A stretch of DNA of 64,000 nucleotides from Pseudooceanicola marinus (GTDB lineage: Bacteria; Pseudomonadota; Alphaproteobacteria; Rhodobacterales; Rhodobacteraceae), in the NCBI RefSeq assembly GCF_002786295.1, contig NZ_PGTC01000018.1:248001-312000 (forward strand), given 5' to 3'. The translations under genes and the position numbers were made by a program. How positions within the stretch are numbered: the first letter of the stretch is position 1; every line of letters begins with the position of its first letter. Below, piece by piece: positions 8,946-17,349 of the stretch. Under the pieces are notes generated by a model. The model was not told where the DNA came from. It searched no databases and saw nothing but the letters and a program-made list of their open reading frames with translations.

Positions 8946-9341
8946 TCAGCCCATGTCCATCAGTGCCGCCAGCACGTCGGACCGGCGCAGCATACCCACC
9001 ACGCGGCCCTCTTCCACGACCGGGAAGACCCGGTGCGGGCAGTTGGTGAAGGCCTCGGCGGCAGAGATCAGGTCGTCCTCGGCGTTGCAGGTGATGGCGC
9101 CCCGGCTCATATTCTCGGCCACGTTGCCCTTCCATTCCTGGTAGTAGGAGGCATAGAGCGCGGGGCGGAAACAGTCCTTCTGACTGAGGATGCCGACCAG
9201 CAGCCCCTCGTCGTCGACCACCGCAGCGGCCGCCGCCCGCGCCTCGACCAGAAGGGCGGCAGCGCGGCGCATGGGGGTCTCGGGGGTCACTTCCACCCAG
9301 TCGGTCTGCATCAGGACGGAGACGCGGGCCTCGGTGCTCAT
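8946..9341 (-). CDS. CBS-domain pair protein
   Basis: 131 residues from ATG 9341, whose ATGA overlaps the nqrM stop. Two CBS repeats are visible: about 5-60 (VSVLMQTDWVEVTPETPMRRAA ... GILSQKD) and about 75-131 (AENMSRGAITCNAEDDLISAA ... VGMLRRSDVL). CBS pairs bind adenine nucleotides and sense energy state. Translational coupling to nqrM makes it the last gene of the nqr operon, suggesting an accessory or regulatory role for the respiratory complex. That link is inference from position. Confidence 0.8.
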   Translation of the reverse strand: MSTEARVSVLMQTDWVEVTPETPMRRAAALLVEARAAAAAVVDDEGLLVGILSQKDCFRPALYASYYQEWKGNVAENMSRGAITCNAEDDLISAAEAFTNCPHRVFPVVEEGRVVGMLRRSDVLAALMDMG

Positions 9342-9508
9342 GCCTCGCCCTCCCTGGCCGCGATCCGGTTGGGGCAGATCTCGCAGGCCTTGCCGCATTT
9401 CGCGACGCCCCCGCAGGAGGTCTGCACCGGGTCGCGCCCGAAGGCCAGGCCCAGGGCCAGACCGCCTGCGGCCAGCAGGAAGATGGCGAGGACGAGGAAC
9501 AGTTCCAT
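9338..9508 (-). CDS. nqrM: NqrM-like Na+-NQR maturation factor
   Basis: 56 residues, read directly from the minus strand. One N-terminal membrane helix (MELFLVLAIFLLAAGGLALG) is followed by a cysteine cluster SCGGVAKCGKACEICPNR (Cys32, 38, 42, 45). NqrM (DUF539) has the same plan, a membrane anchor plus four cysteines, and is required to assemble the Fe site between NqrD and NqrE. It lies one base downstream of apbE, the usual place for nqrM, and overlaps the CBS gene by four bases. Family assignment rests on size, topology, cysteines and position. Confidence 0.8.
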   Translation of the reverse strand: MELFLVLAIFLLAAGGLALGLAFGRDPVQTSCGGVAKCGKACEICPNRIAAREGEA

Positions 9509-9509
9509 C

Positions 9510-10496
9510 TCAGACCCCTTTCAGGTGGGTGGCGAAGGCGCCGGTGGTCTCGGACGTCAGCCCGCCGGGCGCGGCCTTGACAAACAGCGCGTCGATCCCG
9601 GCGCGGCGGGCCAGCGCGGGCCCCTCGGCGCCTGCGGCGAAAAGCGCGGTGGCCCAGCCGTCGACCTCCATGGCGGAGGCGCCCAGCACCGAAACGGACA
9701 GCGGGCCAGAGGCCACGGGCGCGCCGGTCTCCGGGTCGATGATATGGCCGTAGCGGGCGCCGTCGAGCGTATAGCTCTGCGTCTTCAGGCCGGAGGTCGC
9801 AACGGCACCGGTCAGCGACAGGATGCCCGCGAGGCCGGTGGTCCCGGGGCGCGGATCCTCCACCGCGACCTGCCAGGCGCGCCCCTCGGGGTGCCCTCCG
9901 CGCGCGGCCAGTTCTCCACCCAGGTCGATCAGCAGGTCGTCGTGGCCCGCGGCCTGAACCAGCGCCACCATCCGGTCCAGCGCATGGCCCTTGGCGATGC
10001 CACACAGATCCAGCGTCAGACCGGCCCACGCCTTGATGACGGCGCCGTCGTCCGCCGTCAGCCCGTGCCAGTTCGCCGCGCCATCACCGTTGATCGGGCC
10101 GAAGCCCCAGCGGGCGACCTGCGGGCCGACCGTGGGGTCGAAATGCCCGCCGCTCCGCTCGGCCAGAGCCAGCGCCGCGCGGGTCACCGCCAGCGTCTCG
10201 GCGGGCAGCGCACAGGTGCCCGCCCCGGCGGCGTTGAAGCGGCTGATGTCGCTGTCGGCGCGCCAGGGCGACATCTGCCTGTCGATCCCGGCCAGCAGAT
10301 CCATGATCGGCCCGCGCAGCGTCTCTATCCCCCGGCCCGCAGGCAAGGTGACCTGCCAGCTGGTGCCGAAGGCCGGGCCGGTCAGCGTTTCCACCGCGCG
10401 GGTACCCGCCCGCAACAGTCCCGGCAGGGCCAGGGTCGCGGCGGCCCCGCCCAGCAGGGCGCGGCGGGTCGGTCGTTTCGAGAAGTCGCTTTGCAT
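9510..10496 (-). CDS. apbE: FAD:protein FMN transferase
   Basis: 328 residues. An N-terminal twin-arginine-like signal (KRPTRRALLGGAAATLALPGLLRAG) indicates periplasmic export. ApbE motifs: FGTSWQV, MSPWRADSDISRFN, DLCGIAKGHALDR (flavin-binding/active-site loop), DLGGELAARGG and the late Mg/FMN region VATSGLKTQ...HIIDPETG. The enzyme attaches FMN by a phosphoester bond to a Thr in S/TGAT motifs of NqrB and NqrC. It lies directly between nqrF and nqrM in one transcript. NqrC carries a target motif here; NqrB does not seem to (see findings), so NqrC may be its only client in this operon. Confidence 0.92.
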   Translation of the reverse strand: MQSDFSKRPTRRALLGGAAATLALPGLLRAGTRAVETLTGPAFGTSWQVTLPAGRGIETLRGPIMDLLAGIDRQMSPWRADSDISRFNAAGAGTCALPAETLAVTRAALALAERSGGHFDPTVGPQVARWGFGPINGDGAANWHGLTADDGAVIKAWAGLTLDLCGIAKGHALDRMVALVQAAGHDDLLIDLGGELAARGGHPEGRAWQVAVEDPRPGTTGLAGILSLTGAVATSGLKTQSYTLDGARYGHIIDPETGAPVASGPLSVSVLGASAMEVDGWATALFAAGAEGPALARRAGIDALFVKAAPGGLTSETTGAFATHLKGV

Positions 10497-10499
10497 GGC

Positions 10500-11732
10500 T
10501 CAGGCTCCGAAATCGTCCTTGTAGATGTTCTCCGGCTCGACCCCGAGCCGCTCCAGTGTGGCCAGCACGGCCGAGATCATGACCGGCGGGCCGCAGAGGT
10601 AGTATTCGCAATCCTCGGGCGCGGGATGGCCCTGCATGGCGCGCATCACCGTCTCGTGGATGAATCCTGTCGCCCCGGTCCAGCGGTCGCCCGGCGCGGG
10701 GTCTGACAGGGCCGGTGTCCAGTCGAAGTTCGGGTGCGCCTCGGCGATGGCATTGAACTCCTCGACGTAGAAAAGATCCGCGACGGAGCGCGCACCGTAG
10801 AAATAGCGCATCTTGCGCGTGGTCCCCGCCCCGATCTGTTCGTGGATCATCGCCCTGAGCGGCGCCATGCCGACACCGCCGCCGATGAACACCATGTCCG
10901 AGGTCGTGTCCTGCACGTGGATCTCCCCAAACGGTCCCGACACCTCGACCACGTCGCCCGGCTGGCGGGCGAAGAGCCAGGAGGACACCTGCCCCGGCGG
11001 GATCTCTTCCTCGCGCCCTGCGGGCGGCACGGCCAGGCGGATGTTGAAGACGACACGGCCCGCAGCGGTATCCTCGGGGCGCGAGGCGATGGAATAGGCG
11101 CGGGTCACCTGATCGTCGATCTCCGAGGTCAGGCTGTACCAGCGGGCCTGGTGCCAGGCGGCGCGGAAGGTCTCATCCACCGGCATATCGGCGAAATCCA
11201 GGCTGTAGGCCGGCGCGTTCAGCTGCATGAAGCCCCCGGCGCGGAAGTTGAAGTCGTGCCCCTTGGGCAGCTCCAGCACCAGTTCGCGGATCAGCGGGGC
11301 CATCATGCGGTTCGACACCACGGTGCAGTCGAAGCCACCGCCGCCCGACAGGAAATCCTCCGGGACGGTGACGGAACAGGGGCCACGCAGCTGCGTCTGG
11401 CAGGCCAGCCGCTTGCCCGCCTTGCGTTCCGCCGCCGACAGGATACCGCGTTCGGTGGCGCCCGCCTCGCCTGCGCCCTCCCCCTCGACCACCACGCGGC
11501 AGAGCCCGCAGGTGCCCGAGCCACCACAGCCCGCCGGGATGCCGATGCCCGCGCCATGCAGCACGCCCAGCAGTCGGTCGCTGCGATGCGCCTCGATCTC
11601 CTTCGTGCCGTTCACGGTGATAGTGATGCCCCCCTGCGGCACCAGCCGCCGCCGCGCCAGCAGCAGGCCCAAGGTCAGCCCCACCACCAGCAGGACAACG
11701 ATGAGGGAGGCGAGGAGGATCTCGTCGGTCAT
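10500..11732 (-). CDS. nqrF: Na+-NQR subunit F (NADH dehydrogenase, FAD and 2Fe-2S)
   Basis: 410 residues. N-terminal membrane helix (about 5-27), then a plant-type 2Fe-2S ferredoxin domain with Cys69, Cys75, Cys78 and Cys111, then a ferredoxin-reductase domain with FAD motif RAYSIAS, NADH-binding GGGVGMAPLRAM and the terminal YYLCGPPVM ... KDDFGA. It oxidises NADH on the cytoplasmic side and feeds electrons into the complex. The start overlaps nqrE by four bases. All cofactor ligands are present. Confidence 0.95.
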   Translation of the reverse strand: MTDEILLASLIVVLLVVGLTLGLLLARRRLVPQGGITITVNGTKEIEAHRSDRLLGVLHGAGIGIPAGCGGSGTCGLCRVVVEGEGAGEAGATERGILSAAERKAGKRLACQTQLRGPCSVTVPEDFLSGGGGFDCTVVSNRMMAPLIRELVLELPKGHDFNFRAGGFMQLNAPAYSLDFADMPVDETFRAAWHQARWYSLTSEIDDQVTRAYSIASRPEDTAAGRVVFNIRLAVPPAGREEEIPPGQVSSWLFARQPGDVVEVSGPFGEIHVQDTTSDMVFIGGGVGMAPLRAMIHEQIGAGTTRKMRYFYGARSVADLFYVEEFNAIAEAHPNFDWTPALSDPAPGDRWTGATGFIHETVMRAMQGHPAPEDCEYYLCGPPVMISAVLATLERLGVEPENIYKDDFGA

Positions 11733-12343
11733 TGCGCGGCCATCTGTGCGAAGGAGGAGAAGCCGAGCGACATCAGCCCGGCCAGGATGAAGGTGATGCC
11801 CAGGCCCCGCAGCCCGGCGGGCAGGTCGGCATAGGCCAGCCGCGCCCGGATCGCCGAGAGCATGATGACCGAGATCGCAAAACCCGTGCCGCCGCCGATC
11901 CCGAAGACGAAGCTTTCGGCCAGGTCATAGTTGCGTTCGACCATGAAGAGGCTGCCCGCCAGGATGGCGCATTGCACCGTCAAGAGCGGCAGGAACACCC
12001 CGAAGGCCGCGTGGACCTTGGGCAGGAAGCGATCCAGCAGCATTTCCAGCAGTTGCACAATGGCGGCGATGACCCCGATGAAGGCCACCAGGCTGAGATA
12101 GGACAGGTCGATTTCAGGATAGCCCGCCCAGGCCCAGGCGCCGGGGGCCAGCAGGGCGTGGTAGATCAGCTGGTTCAGCGGCACCGTCACGCCCATGACG
12201 GCGATCATGGCGATGCCCAGGCCCACGGCCGTCTCGGGCCGTTTCGACAGCGCCAGAAAGGTGCAGAGGCCGAGGAACAGCGTCAGCGGCAGGTTCTCGA
12301 CAAAGGCCGCCGACAGGAAGAGGGACCAGAGGTCTGCCATCAC
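11729..12343 (-). CDS. nqrE: Na+-NQR subunit E
   Basis: 204 residues, six membrane helices. Family signatures include FVENLPLTLFLGLCTFLA near the N-terminus and LLTVQCAILAGSLFMVERNYD, which holds one of the conserved cysteines that, with NqrD, ligates the intramembrane Fe centre. Overlaps nqrD and nqrF by four bases each (ATGA junctions). Homologous to RnfA, but the neighbouring nqrA/nqrF genes identify an NQR complex. Confidence 0.93.
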   Translation of the reverse strand: MMADLWSLFLSAAFVENLPLTLFLGLCTFLALSKRPETAVGLGIAMIAVMGVTVPLNQLIYHALLAPGAWAWAGYPEIDLSYLSLVAFIGVIAAIVQLLEMLLDRFLPKVHAAFGVFLPLLTVQCAILAGSLFMVERNYDLAESFVFGIGGGTGFAISVIMLSAIRARLAYADLPAGLRGLGITFILAGLMSLGFSSFAQMAAQ

Positions 12344-13002
12344 GTGCCCTCCTCCACCTCTGGCGGCACCGTGTCGGGCGCCTCCGCCTGGTCTGGCCAG
12401 ATCGAGCGGATGGCCCAGACCAGCCCGCCCAGGATGAAGAAGGCCGAGGGCGCGAGCAGCATCAGCGCCAGCGGCGTGAACCAGCCGCCCTGTTCAACCA
12501 GCGGCAACACCTGAAGGCCCATAAGGCTGCCCGCGCCGAACAGCTCGCGCAGGGCGCCGACGAGGCACAGGATCAGCGAATAGCCCAGCCCGTTGCCGAG
12601 CGCGTCCACCATCGAGCGCCCCGGCGGGTTCAGCCGCGCGAAGCTCTCGGTGCGGCCCAGCACCAGGCAGTTGGTGGTGATCAGGCTGACGAAGACCGAA
12701 AGGCTCTGGCTGATCTCGAACAGATAGGCCTGCAACAGCTGGTCGATGACGATCACCAGCGAGGCCACGATGACAATCTGCACGATCAGCCGGATGGTGT
12801 CGGGGATATGCCGCCGGATCAGGCTGATGACGCCGGCCGACAGCACCAGCACCGTGGTCAGCGAGGCCGCCATGGTCAGCGCCGTGGGCAGCGAAGTGGT
12901 GACCGCCAGGGCCGAACAGATGCCGAGGATCTGCAGGGTCACCGGGTTCTGCCGCACCAGCGGATCTGTGAAGGTGGACCAGAGGGGGGACGGCGCGGTC
13001 AT
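12340..13002 (-). CDS. nqrD: Na+-NQR subunit D
   Basis: 220 residues, six membrane helices. Conserved motifs: NPVTLQILGICSALAVT at the N-terminus (Cys in helix 1) and LITTNCLVLGRTESFA (second cysteine), ending with the typical LLAPSAFFILGGLVWAIRS. Homologous to NqrE/RnfE. Pairs with NqrE around the membrane Fe centre. Starts three bases after nqrC ends. Confidence 0.93.
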   Translation of the reverse strand: MTAPSPLWSTFTDPLVRQNPVTLQILGICSALAVTTSLPTALTMAASLTTVLVLSAGVISLIRRHIPDTIRLIVQIVIVASLVIVIDQLLQAYLFEISQSLSVFVSLITTNCLVLGRTESFARLNPPGRSMVDALGNGLGYSLILCLVGALRELFGAGSLMGLQVLPLVEQGGWFTPLALMLLAPSAFFILGGLVWAIRSIWPDQAEAPDTVPPEVEEGT

Positions 13003-13005
13003 GGC

Positions 13006-13803
13006 TCAGAACTCCCCGCGCCGGACGGCCTCGATCAGGGGGCCATAGCCCTGCTCGCCCAGCCAGAAGCGGATGATGCGCGTCATGGCCGAGGAGGTGC
13101 GGGTGGCACCGGTGATCCCGTCGACCTCATATTCAGTCGAGGCCGGGCCGCGGGCGACGGCGAAACGGATCTCGCCGCTGTCATCCGTGGTTTCCACCCC
13201 GTTGAAAGACGCCTGCCAGGCCGGTTCCTCGATCCGGGCGCCGAGGCCGGGGGTTTCGGACTGGCCGGTGATCGTCAGCCCGGCGATGGTGTGCATGTCG
13301 CCCTTCAACGCCAGGATGCCGTCGATGCGCCCGTTGTAGCCCTGCCCGCTGAACGGCAGCAGCAGCAGGGAGACCTCGCCCTCGCTGCGCAGCAGGTAGA
13401 TCTGCGCATAGTCGGGGCGCTGCACGAGGCCCGCGATATCCTCGCCCGGCTCCAGCACCGTCCAGTTGCCGGCATCGGCCAGGGTGGTTTCCAGCGTCGC
13501 CGGGCTCACCTCGGTCGCCGCGCGCCCGGTGTCCAGGTCGATCACCACCGTCGACAGGGCCCCGCCCGATTGTTCAAGCAGCGTCGACATGCCGGGGATG
13601 CCCGCCACCAGCGCCGACAGCCGCGCCTGTTCCTCGGCGGCGCGGTTGGCCGCCTGGATCGGGCGCAGGACGACGGTGGCGCCGCTGACCATCACCGCGC
13701 AGCAGGCGGAGACCAGGAAGGCCACCAGCACGGTCTTGGTCCGGCTTTCATTCGGCAGGGCCAGCAGGCGACGCCAGGCCGAGAAAGGGTTCAGGTCAGC
13801 CAA
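13006..13803 (-). CDS. nqrC: Na+-NQR subunit C (covalent FMN)
   Basis: 265 residues using TTG at 13803. A GGAGGA ribosome-binding site lies six bases upstream, and the encoded start MADLNPFSAWRRLLALPNES matches the usual NqrC N-terminus. A longer frame from ATG 13854 adds residues unlike the family and lies entirely inside nqrB, so I reject it. One membrane helix (about 23-46) precedes a periplasmic FMN-binding domain whose attachment motif is DGITGATRTS, with Thr234 as the likely flavinylated residue. The start overlaps the 3' end of nqrB by 13 bases. Confidence 0.92.
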   Translation of the reverse strand: MADLNPFSAWRRLLALPNESRTKTVLVAFLVSACCAVMVSGATVVLRPIQAANRAAEEQARLSALVAGIPGMSTLLEQSGGALSTVVIDLDTGRAATEVSPATLETTLADAGNWTVLEPGEDIAGLVQRPDYAQIYLLRSEGEVSLLLLPFSGQGYNGRIDGILALKGDMHTIAGLTITGQSETPGLGARIEEPAWQASFNGVETTDDSGEIRFAVARGPASTEYEVDGITGATRTSSAMTRIIRFWLGEQGYGPLIEAVRRGEF

Positions 13804-14612
13804 GATGTGTCCTCCGTCTTGCGCGCCAGCGCGCGATGGCGTCTTGCGCGCCAAAGCGCGATGGCGGCTTCGTCCAGGATGGGGGCGGCGAGAGAGGCCA
13901 GAAGGGCGGCGGAAACGGTGATCTGCACCGGCGCCCCGCCGTCCCAGCCGGTGGCGAACAGCGCGATCAGCGCGCCGTAAAGCAGGCCGTTGCCCCAGCG
14001 ACCGGGCCGCGTGGCGGCGCTGGCGACGGGATCGCAGACTAGCAGGACCAGCCCGATCCAGGCCACCGGCAGCACCTTTTCCAGACTCGCGGGCCAGGCC
14101 CCGCCCGGGATCGCCCAGGCCAACAGCGCCGCCAGCAGCGCCCCCGCGATGATGCGCCCCGATATCACGCCCAGCAGGATCCCCAGCCCCGCCGCCGGGA
14201 TCGCCGCCCAGGCAACCGGCAGCACGAAGTCAGGCCAGGGCGCCGCCGGGAAGCCGAAGCCAAGGAAGGCCAGGGTGATCGTCGCCGGATTGACGACATT
14301 GCGCCCCCAGCCGCCGAAGACCAGCTCCCCCATCACGGTGCCGAAGCTGATGCCCATGACCAGGCGGAAGATCCCCAGATCCTCGGGCGCCAGCATGGCC
14401 ACGGCCAAAGCCGTCAGGGCGCCGGCAAAGCTGGGGGGCTGGGCCCGGGCCAGCATGAAGATCAGGTGCCAGAGGCCGGAGACCAGCAGGGTCAGCGCCA
14501 GCCGGCCCGCCGCCTCGACCCCGCCGTACCACAGCCAGGCCAGCGCCAGCGGCATCAGCGCCGCCAGCAGCAGCAGGGCCACGGTTTCACGATCCCAGAT
14601 GCCGCGCATCAT
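13791..14612 (-). CDS. nqrB: Na+-NQR subunit B, short variant without the usual FMN-attachment loop
   Basis: 273 residues against about 410 for typical NqrB. Membrane core motifs are recognisable: GISFGTVMGELVFGGWGRNVVNPATITLAF corresponds to the GITFGVV...EVFGGTGRNFLNPA region of Vibrio NqrB, and VCDPVASAATRPGRWGNGLLYGAL to the late TDPVSAS...GKW region. Between them the segment that normally carries the covalent-FMN motif SGAT is absent; FGFPAAPWPDFVLPVAW runs straight on to the next helix. The long N-terminal part is also missing. It overlaps nqrA by four bases. RnfD is the alternative family, but the operon is nqr. Confidence 0.88.
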   Translation of the reverse strand: MMRGIWDRETVALLLLAALMPLALAWLWYGGVEAAGRLALTLLVSGLWHLIFMLARAQPPSFAGALTALAVAMLAPEDLGIFRLVMGISFGTVMGELVFGGWGRNVVNPATITLAFLGFGFPAAPWPDFVLPVAWAAIPAAGLGILLGVISGRIIAGALLAALLAWAIPGGAWPASLEKVLPVAWIGLVLLVCDPVASAATRPGRWGNGLLYGALIALFATGWDGGAPVQITVSAALLASLAAPILDEAAIALWRARRHRALARKTEDTSWLT

Positions 14613-15886
14613 GCACCCTCCTCCGCCGCGATCCGATCGAGCGCCCCACGCAGGAGCGCCGACAGGCGCGGCTCGGCCCCGGTGACATAATCAGCCAGGG
14701 CCAAATCCTCTTCCAGCAGGGTCAGCCCGCCCAGCTTCGCCAAGGTCTCGTCATCGCCGGCCGACAGGGCCCGCAGCAGCGCGACGGCCGGCAGGGCCCC
14801 GCCAAGCGCCTGTTCCAGCGCGGCCGTGGGGATCAGCGGCACGGGCCGCGCGGCCCGGCTGAGCGCGTTGCGGAACCAGTGGCCCCGGGGCGCGCCATGG
14901 TGATGGGTCATCACCGACAGCTGCCGGTCCCGCGGCGCCAGCCAGACCGCCCTGTGCCCGTCCAGCGCCGAGCCCGACACCAGGTCATGCGGCCCCGGCA
15001 CGGTCAGCCCGTGGCACAGCCCGGCCAGATGCGCCCCGTCCTGGCAACGCAGCAGCCGCGCCTCGCTCAGGGCCGGGCCGGTCACCGAAACGGTGCGCAG
15101 CGCGGGGCGCAGGCCGGTCTCCAGCAGCGTACCGAGGTCGGCCACATCCTCGGCGTGGATGTCCCAGACCGGCGCGGCGACGGACGCGGGGTGATGATGG
15201 TGCAACTGGTGTCCCGCCAGGCCCTGCGGGTGTCGCGGGCCGCTGCGCAGCAGGCGCAGCCGCCCTTCGACCGCGCCCGGCCCAGCCAGCGCGGGGCCGG
15301 AGCGCTGACACAGGTAGACAGGCCCCTCGGTCAGGTGACCAAGGGCGGCGAGCCCCCACATCAGATCCTCCCCGCGCGCCTCCAGCATCGCCAGCGGGTC
15401 GGGCGCCAGGGGACGGCTGTCCGCGGCCATGACGAGAATGGCCGCCGGTTTGGCGTCGGGCGCGGGCATCCGGCCGAAAGGCCGGGCGCGGAACTGTCGC
15501 CATAGCCCGCTGTCCTGCAGCAGGGCCCGCAGCGCGCTGCCGTCGCCCGCCCCGGCCGCCTCGGTGTCGTGGCGGCGCATGTCTCCGCCCGCATCGCGGA
15601 ACAGAACGATCTCATGCAGCTGTCGCCCCGGGCCGAGGTGCACCTTCGCCACGCGGCCGGGCATCGGCGCGACAAGGGCGATCTCCGGATGGTCCCGCAG
15701 GCGGGCCACGGGCGCGCCACCGGCCACGGCCTCGCCTTCCCGCACGACCATGTCGACACGCAGGTGTTCACGGTGCTGCGGCACGACCGCAGCCTCCTCC
15801 GTCCAATGCTCCACCGGCTCACCGCCTGTCAGCGGCGCCGAACGCACATTCGGACTAAGCCCTGCCTGCATGAGCTGCGACAGCAT
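14609..15886 (-). CDS. nqrA: Na+-NQR subunit A
   Basis: 425 residues from ATG 15886, which has TAGGAG five bases upstream; ATG 15904 is a less likely start. NqrA-type landmarks are LRVDMVVREGEAVAGGAPV, a lipoyl/biotinyl-like strand, APMPGRVAKVHLGPGR, SGLWRQFRARPFGRMPAPDAKP, and SGPRHPQGLAGHQLHHHHP, equivalent to the SGPHPAGLAGTHIH motif. NqrA is the peripheral, quinone-associated subunit. First gene of the operon; the AT-rich 224-base region upstream should hold its promoter. Sequence drifts noticeably from gammaproteobacterial NqrA in the C-terminal half. Confidence 0.92.
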   Translation of the reverse strand: MLSQLMQAGLSPNVRSAPLTGGEPVEHWTEEAAVVPQHREHLRVDMVVREGEAVAGGAPVARLRDHPEIALVAPMPGRVAKVHLGPGRQLHEIVLFRDAGGDMRRHDTEAAGAGDGSALRALLQDSGLWRQFRARPFGRMPAPDAKPAAILVMAADSRPLAPDPLAMLEARGEDLMWGLAALGHLTEGPVYLCQRSGPALAGPGAVEGRLRLLRSGPRHPQGLAGHQLHHHHPASVAAPVWDIHAEDVADLGTLLETGLRPALRTVSVTGPALSEARLLRCQDGAHLAGLCHGLTVPGPHDLVSGSALDGHRAVWLAPRDRQLSVMTHHHGAPRGHWFRNALSRAARPVPLIPTAALEQALGGALPAVALLRALSAGDDETLAKLGGLTLLEEDLALADYVTGAEPRLSALLRGALDRIAAEEGA

Positions 15887-16110
15887 TGTCTCTCCTACCT
15901 GCATTCACCCTTGGGACAGGTTTCTGCCAAATTACGCACCACGTCCACAAAACCCTGACAATTCCGCGCGATAATTAAAAAGTGCTTTTGCAACATATAT
16001 TTGAATGAGAGTTTTTTCGCCACATTCACGTTCATGTCATTGCCCGAACGCTATCCCAAGGTATCATCGGATCCGTAGCCTAATTGATAGCCAACTGCCG
16101 GGGAAAACCA
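15887..16110. promoter_or_regulatory. Divergent promoter region of nqrA and the pentaheme cytochrome gene
   Basis: 224 bases of clearly lower GC than the surroundings, with AT runs around 15966-16020. It must hold promoters for both divergent transcripts. I could not assign a convincing -35/-10 pair or a known FNR or other operator, so no box is claimed. Confidence 0.5.
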
Positions 16111-17283
16111 ATGCGTGGGAAATTTATTACCGTTTCATCGGTCCTCGCCCTGCTGTTCGCCTGTTTCCTGACGGGAACGCCGAGCGCAGAGGCACAGGAC
16201 TCATCCGCCCCCTCCGGCGAGGAGGCGATCACGCCCTTCCTGCTGCCGGACGCCGGCCCGTTCGAGCCGAAATCCCTGGGCGAACAGAACACCGCCGCGA
16301 TCACCGCCTGGCTGAAGGGCGGCCATGCGGATGCCACCGCCGAGGCCTTCACGCATTGGGATGACGAAGGCGCGGTGCCGCCCAACTGTTCGGTCTGTCA
16401 CGCAGGCGCCGGCTTCCGCAGCTTCCACGGGCTGGATGGTAGCGAACCGGGCCTGCCCGAAGCGCCCATTCCCGCCGGTGGCGTCGTGGATTGCGAGACC
16501 TGTCACAACGACGGCCTCGCCTCGATTTCGGAACTGACCCTGCCGTCGGGCGTCGTGCATCCCGTCGTGGGCGTCGAAGCCGCCTGCATGACCTGCCACC
16601 AGGGACGCGCCGCCGGGGTGACGGTGGAAAATGCGACGGCGTCGAAACCCGATGACACCGTCGACGCAGAGCTGCGGTTCGTGAACCCGCACTATGCCAC
16701 CGCCGCCGCCAGCTGGCTGGGCGGCTACGGGGGCGCGGGCTATCACTACCCGGGCAAGACCTACTCGGGCCGCTTCTTCCATGCCCGCCCGGTGGCCTCC
16801 TGCGTGTCCTGCCACAACCCGCACAGCCTGGAGGTGAAGGTCGAGACCTGCGCCACCTGCCACGATGCCGAAACCCCGGAGGCGATCCGCATCCGCAAGC
16901 AAAGCTATGACGGCTCCGGCAACCTGTCGGTTGGCATCCGCTCGGACATCGCGGCCAATGCGCAGTTGCTGATGGAAACGCTGGTGACCTACACCGGCGA
17001 GGTCGCGGGCACCGCGCTGGTCTTTGAGCCGCACTATCCCTACTTCTTCGCCGACGCCAATGGCGACGGGGTGGCCGACCAGGTGGACGGCAGCAGTGTC
17101 AATTATGCCGCCTGGACGCCGCGCTCGCTGAAGGCGGCCTACAACTGGAAGCTGGTCACCGCAGATCCGGGCATCTACGCGCATAATCCGCACTACGCCC
17201 TGGAACTGCTCTACGACTCGATCGAGGACCTCGCCGGCGCCACCGACAGTGTCGACTTCGACAGCCTGAATATCCTGCGCTGA
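16111..17283 (+). CDS. Periplasmic pentaheme c-type cytochrome
   Basis: 390 residues from ATG 16111; an upstream in-frame ATG at 16084 would precede the signal peptide with non-family residues. Signal peptide about 1-28 (cleavage near SAEAQ). Five CxxCH heme sites: 93-97, 128-132, 159-163, 231-235 and 247-251, all in the N-terminal two-thirds; no CxxCH beyond 251. Scattered His residues could be distal ligands. It would carry electrons in the periplasm. The exact family (multiheme nitrite/tetrathionate type or other) is not recognised. Divergent from the nqr operon, hinting at shared regulation. A bidirectional terminator follows. Confidence 0.85.
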   Translation: MRGKFITVSSVLALLFACFLTGTPSAEAQDSSAPSGEEAITPFLLPDAGPFEPKSLGEQNTAAITAWLKGGHADATAEAFTHWDDEGAVPPNCSVCHAGAGFRSFHGLDGSEPGLPEAPIPAGGVVDCETCHNDGLASISELTLPSGVVHPVVGVEAACMTCHQGRAAGVTVENATASKPDDTVDAELRFVNPHYATAAASWLGGYGGAGYHYPGKTYSGRFFHARPVASCVSCHNPHSLEVKVETCATCHDAETPEAIRIRKQSYDGSGNLSVGIRSDIAANAQLLMETLVTYTGEVAGTALVFEPHYPYFFADANGDGVADQVDGSSVNYAAWTPRSLKAAYNWKLVTADPGIYAHNPHYALELLYDSIEDLAGATDSVDFDSLNILR

Positions 17284-17306
17284 CGCGCGCGCAGGGCCGC
17301 CGGATG

Positions 17307-17336
17307 AAAGGCGCCGTCCCTCGGGGCGGCGCCTTT
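17307..17336. terminator. Bidirectional rho-independent terminator
   Basis: Ten-base inverted repeat AAAGGCGCCG / CGGCGCCTTT around a short CCC/GGG loop, with T-runs in both directions. It sits between the convergent pentaheme cytochrome and hydrolase-fusion genes and can serve both. Confidence 0.85.
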
Positions 17337-17349
17337 TCCTTGTCCGCTC

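Noticed and set aside
16084-16110. Upstream start for the pentaheme cytochrome
   Set aside because: It would put polar residues before the signal peptide; ATG 16111 gives a normal one.
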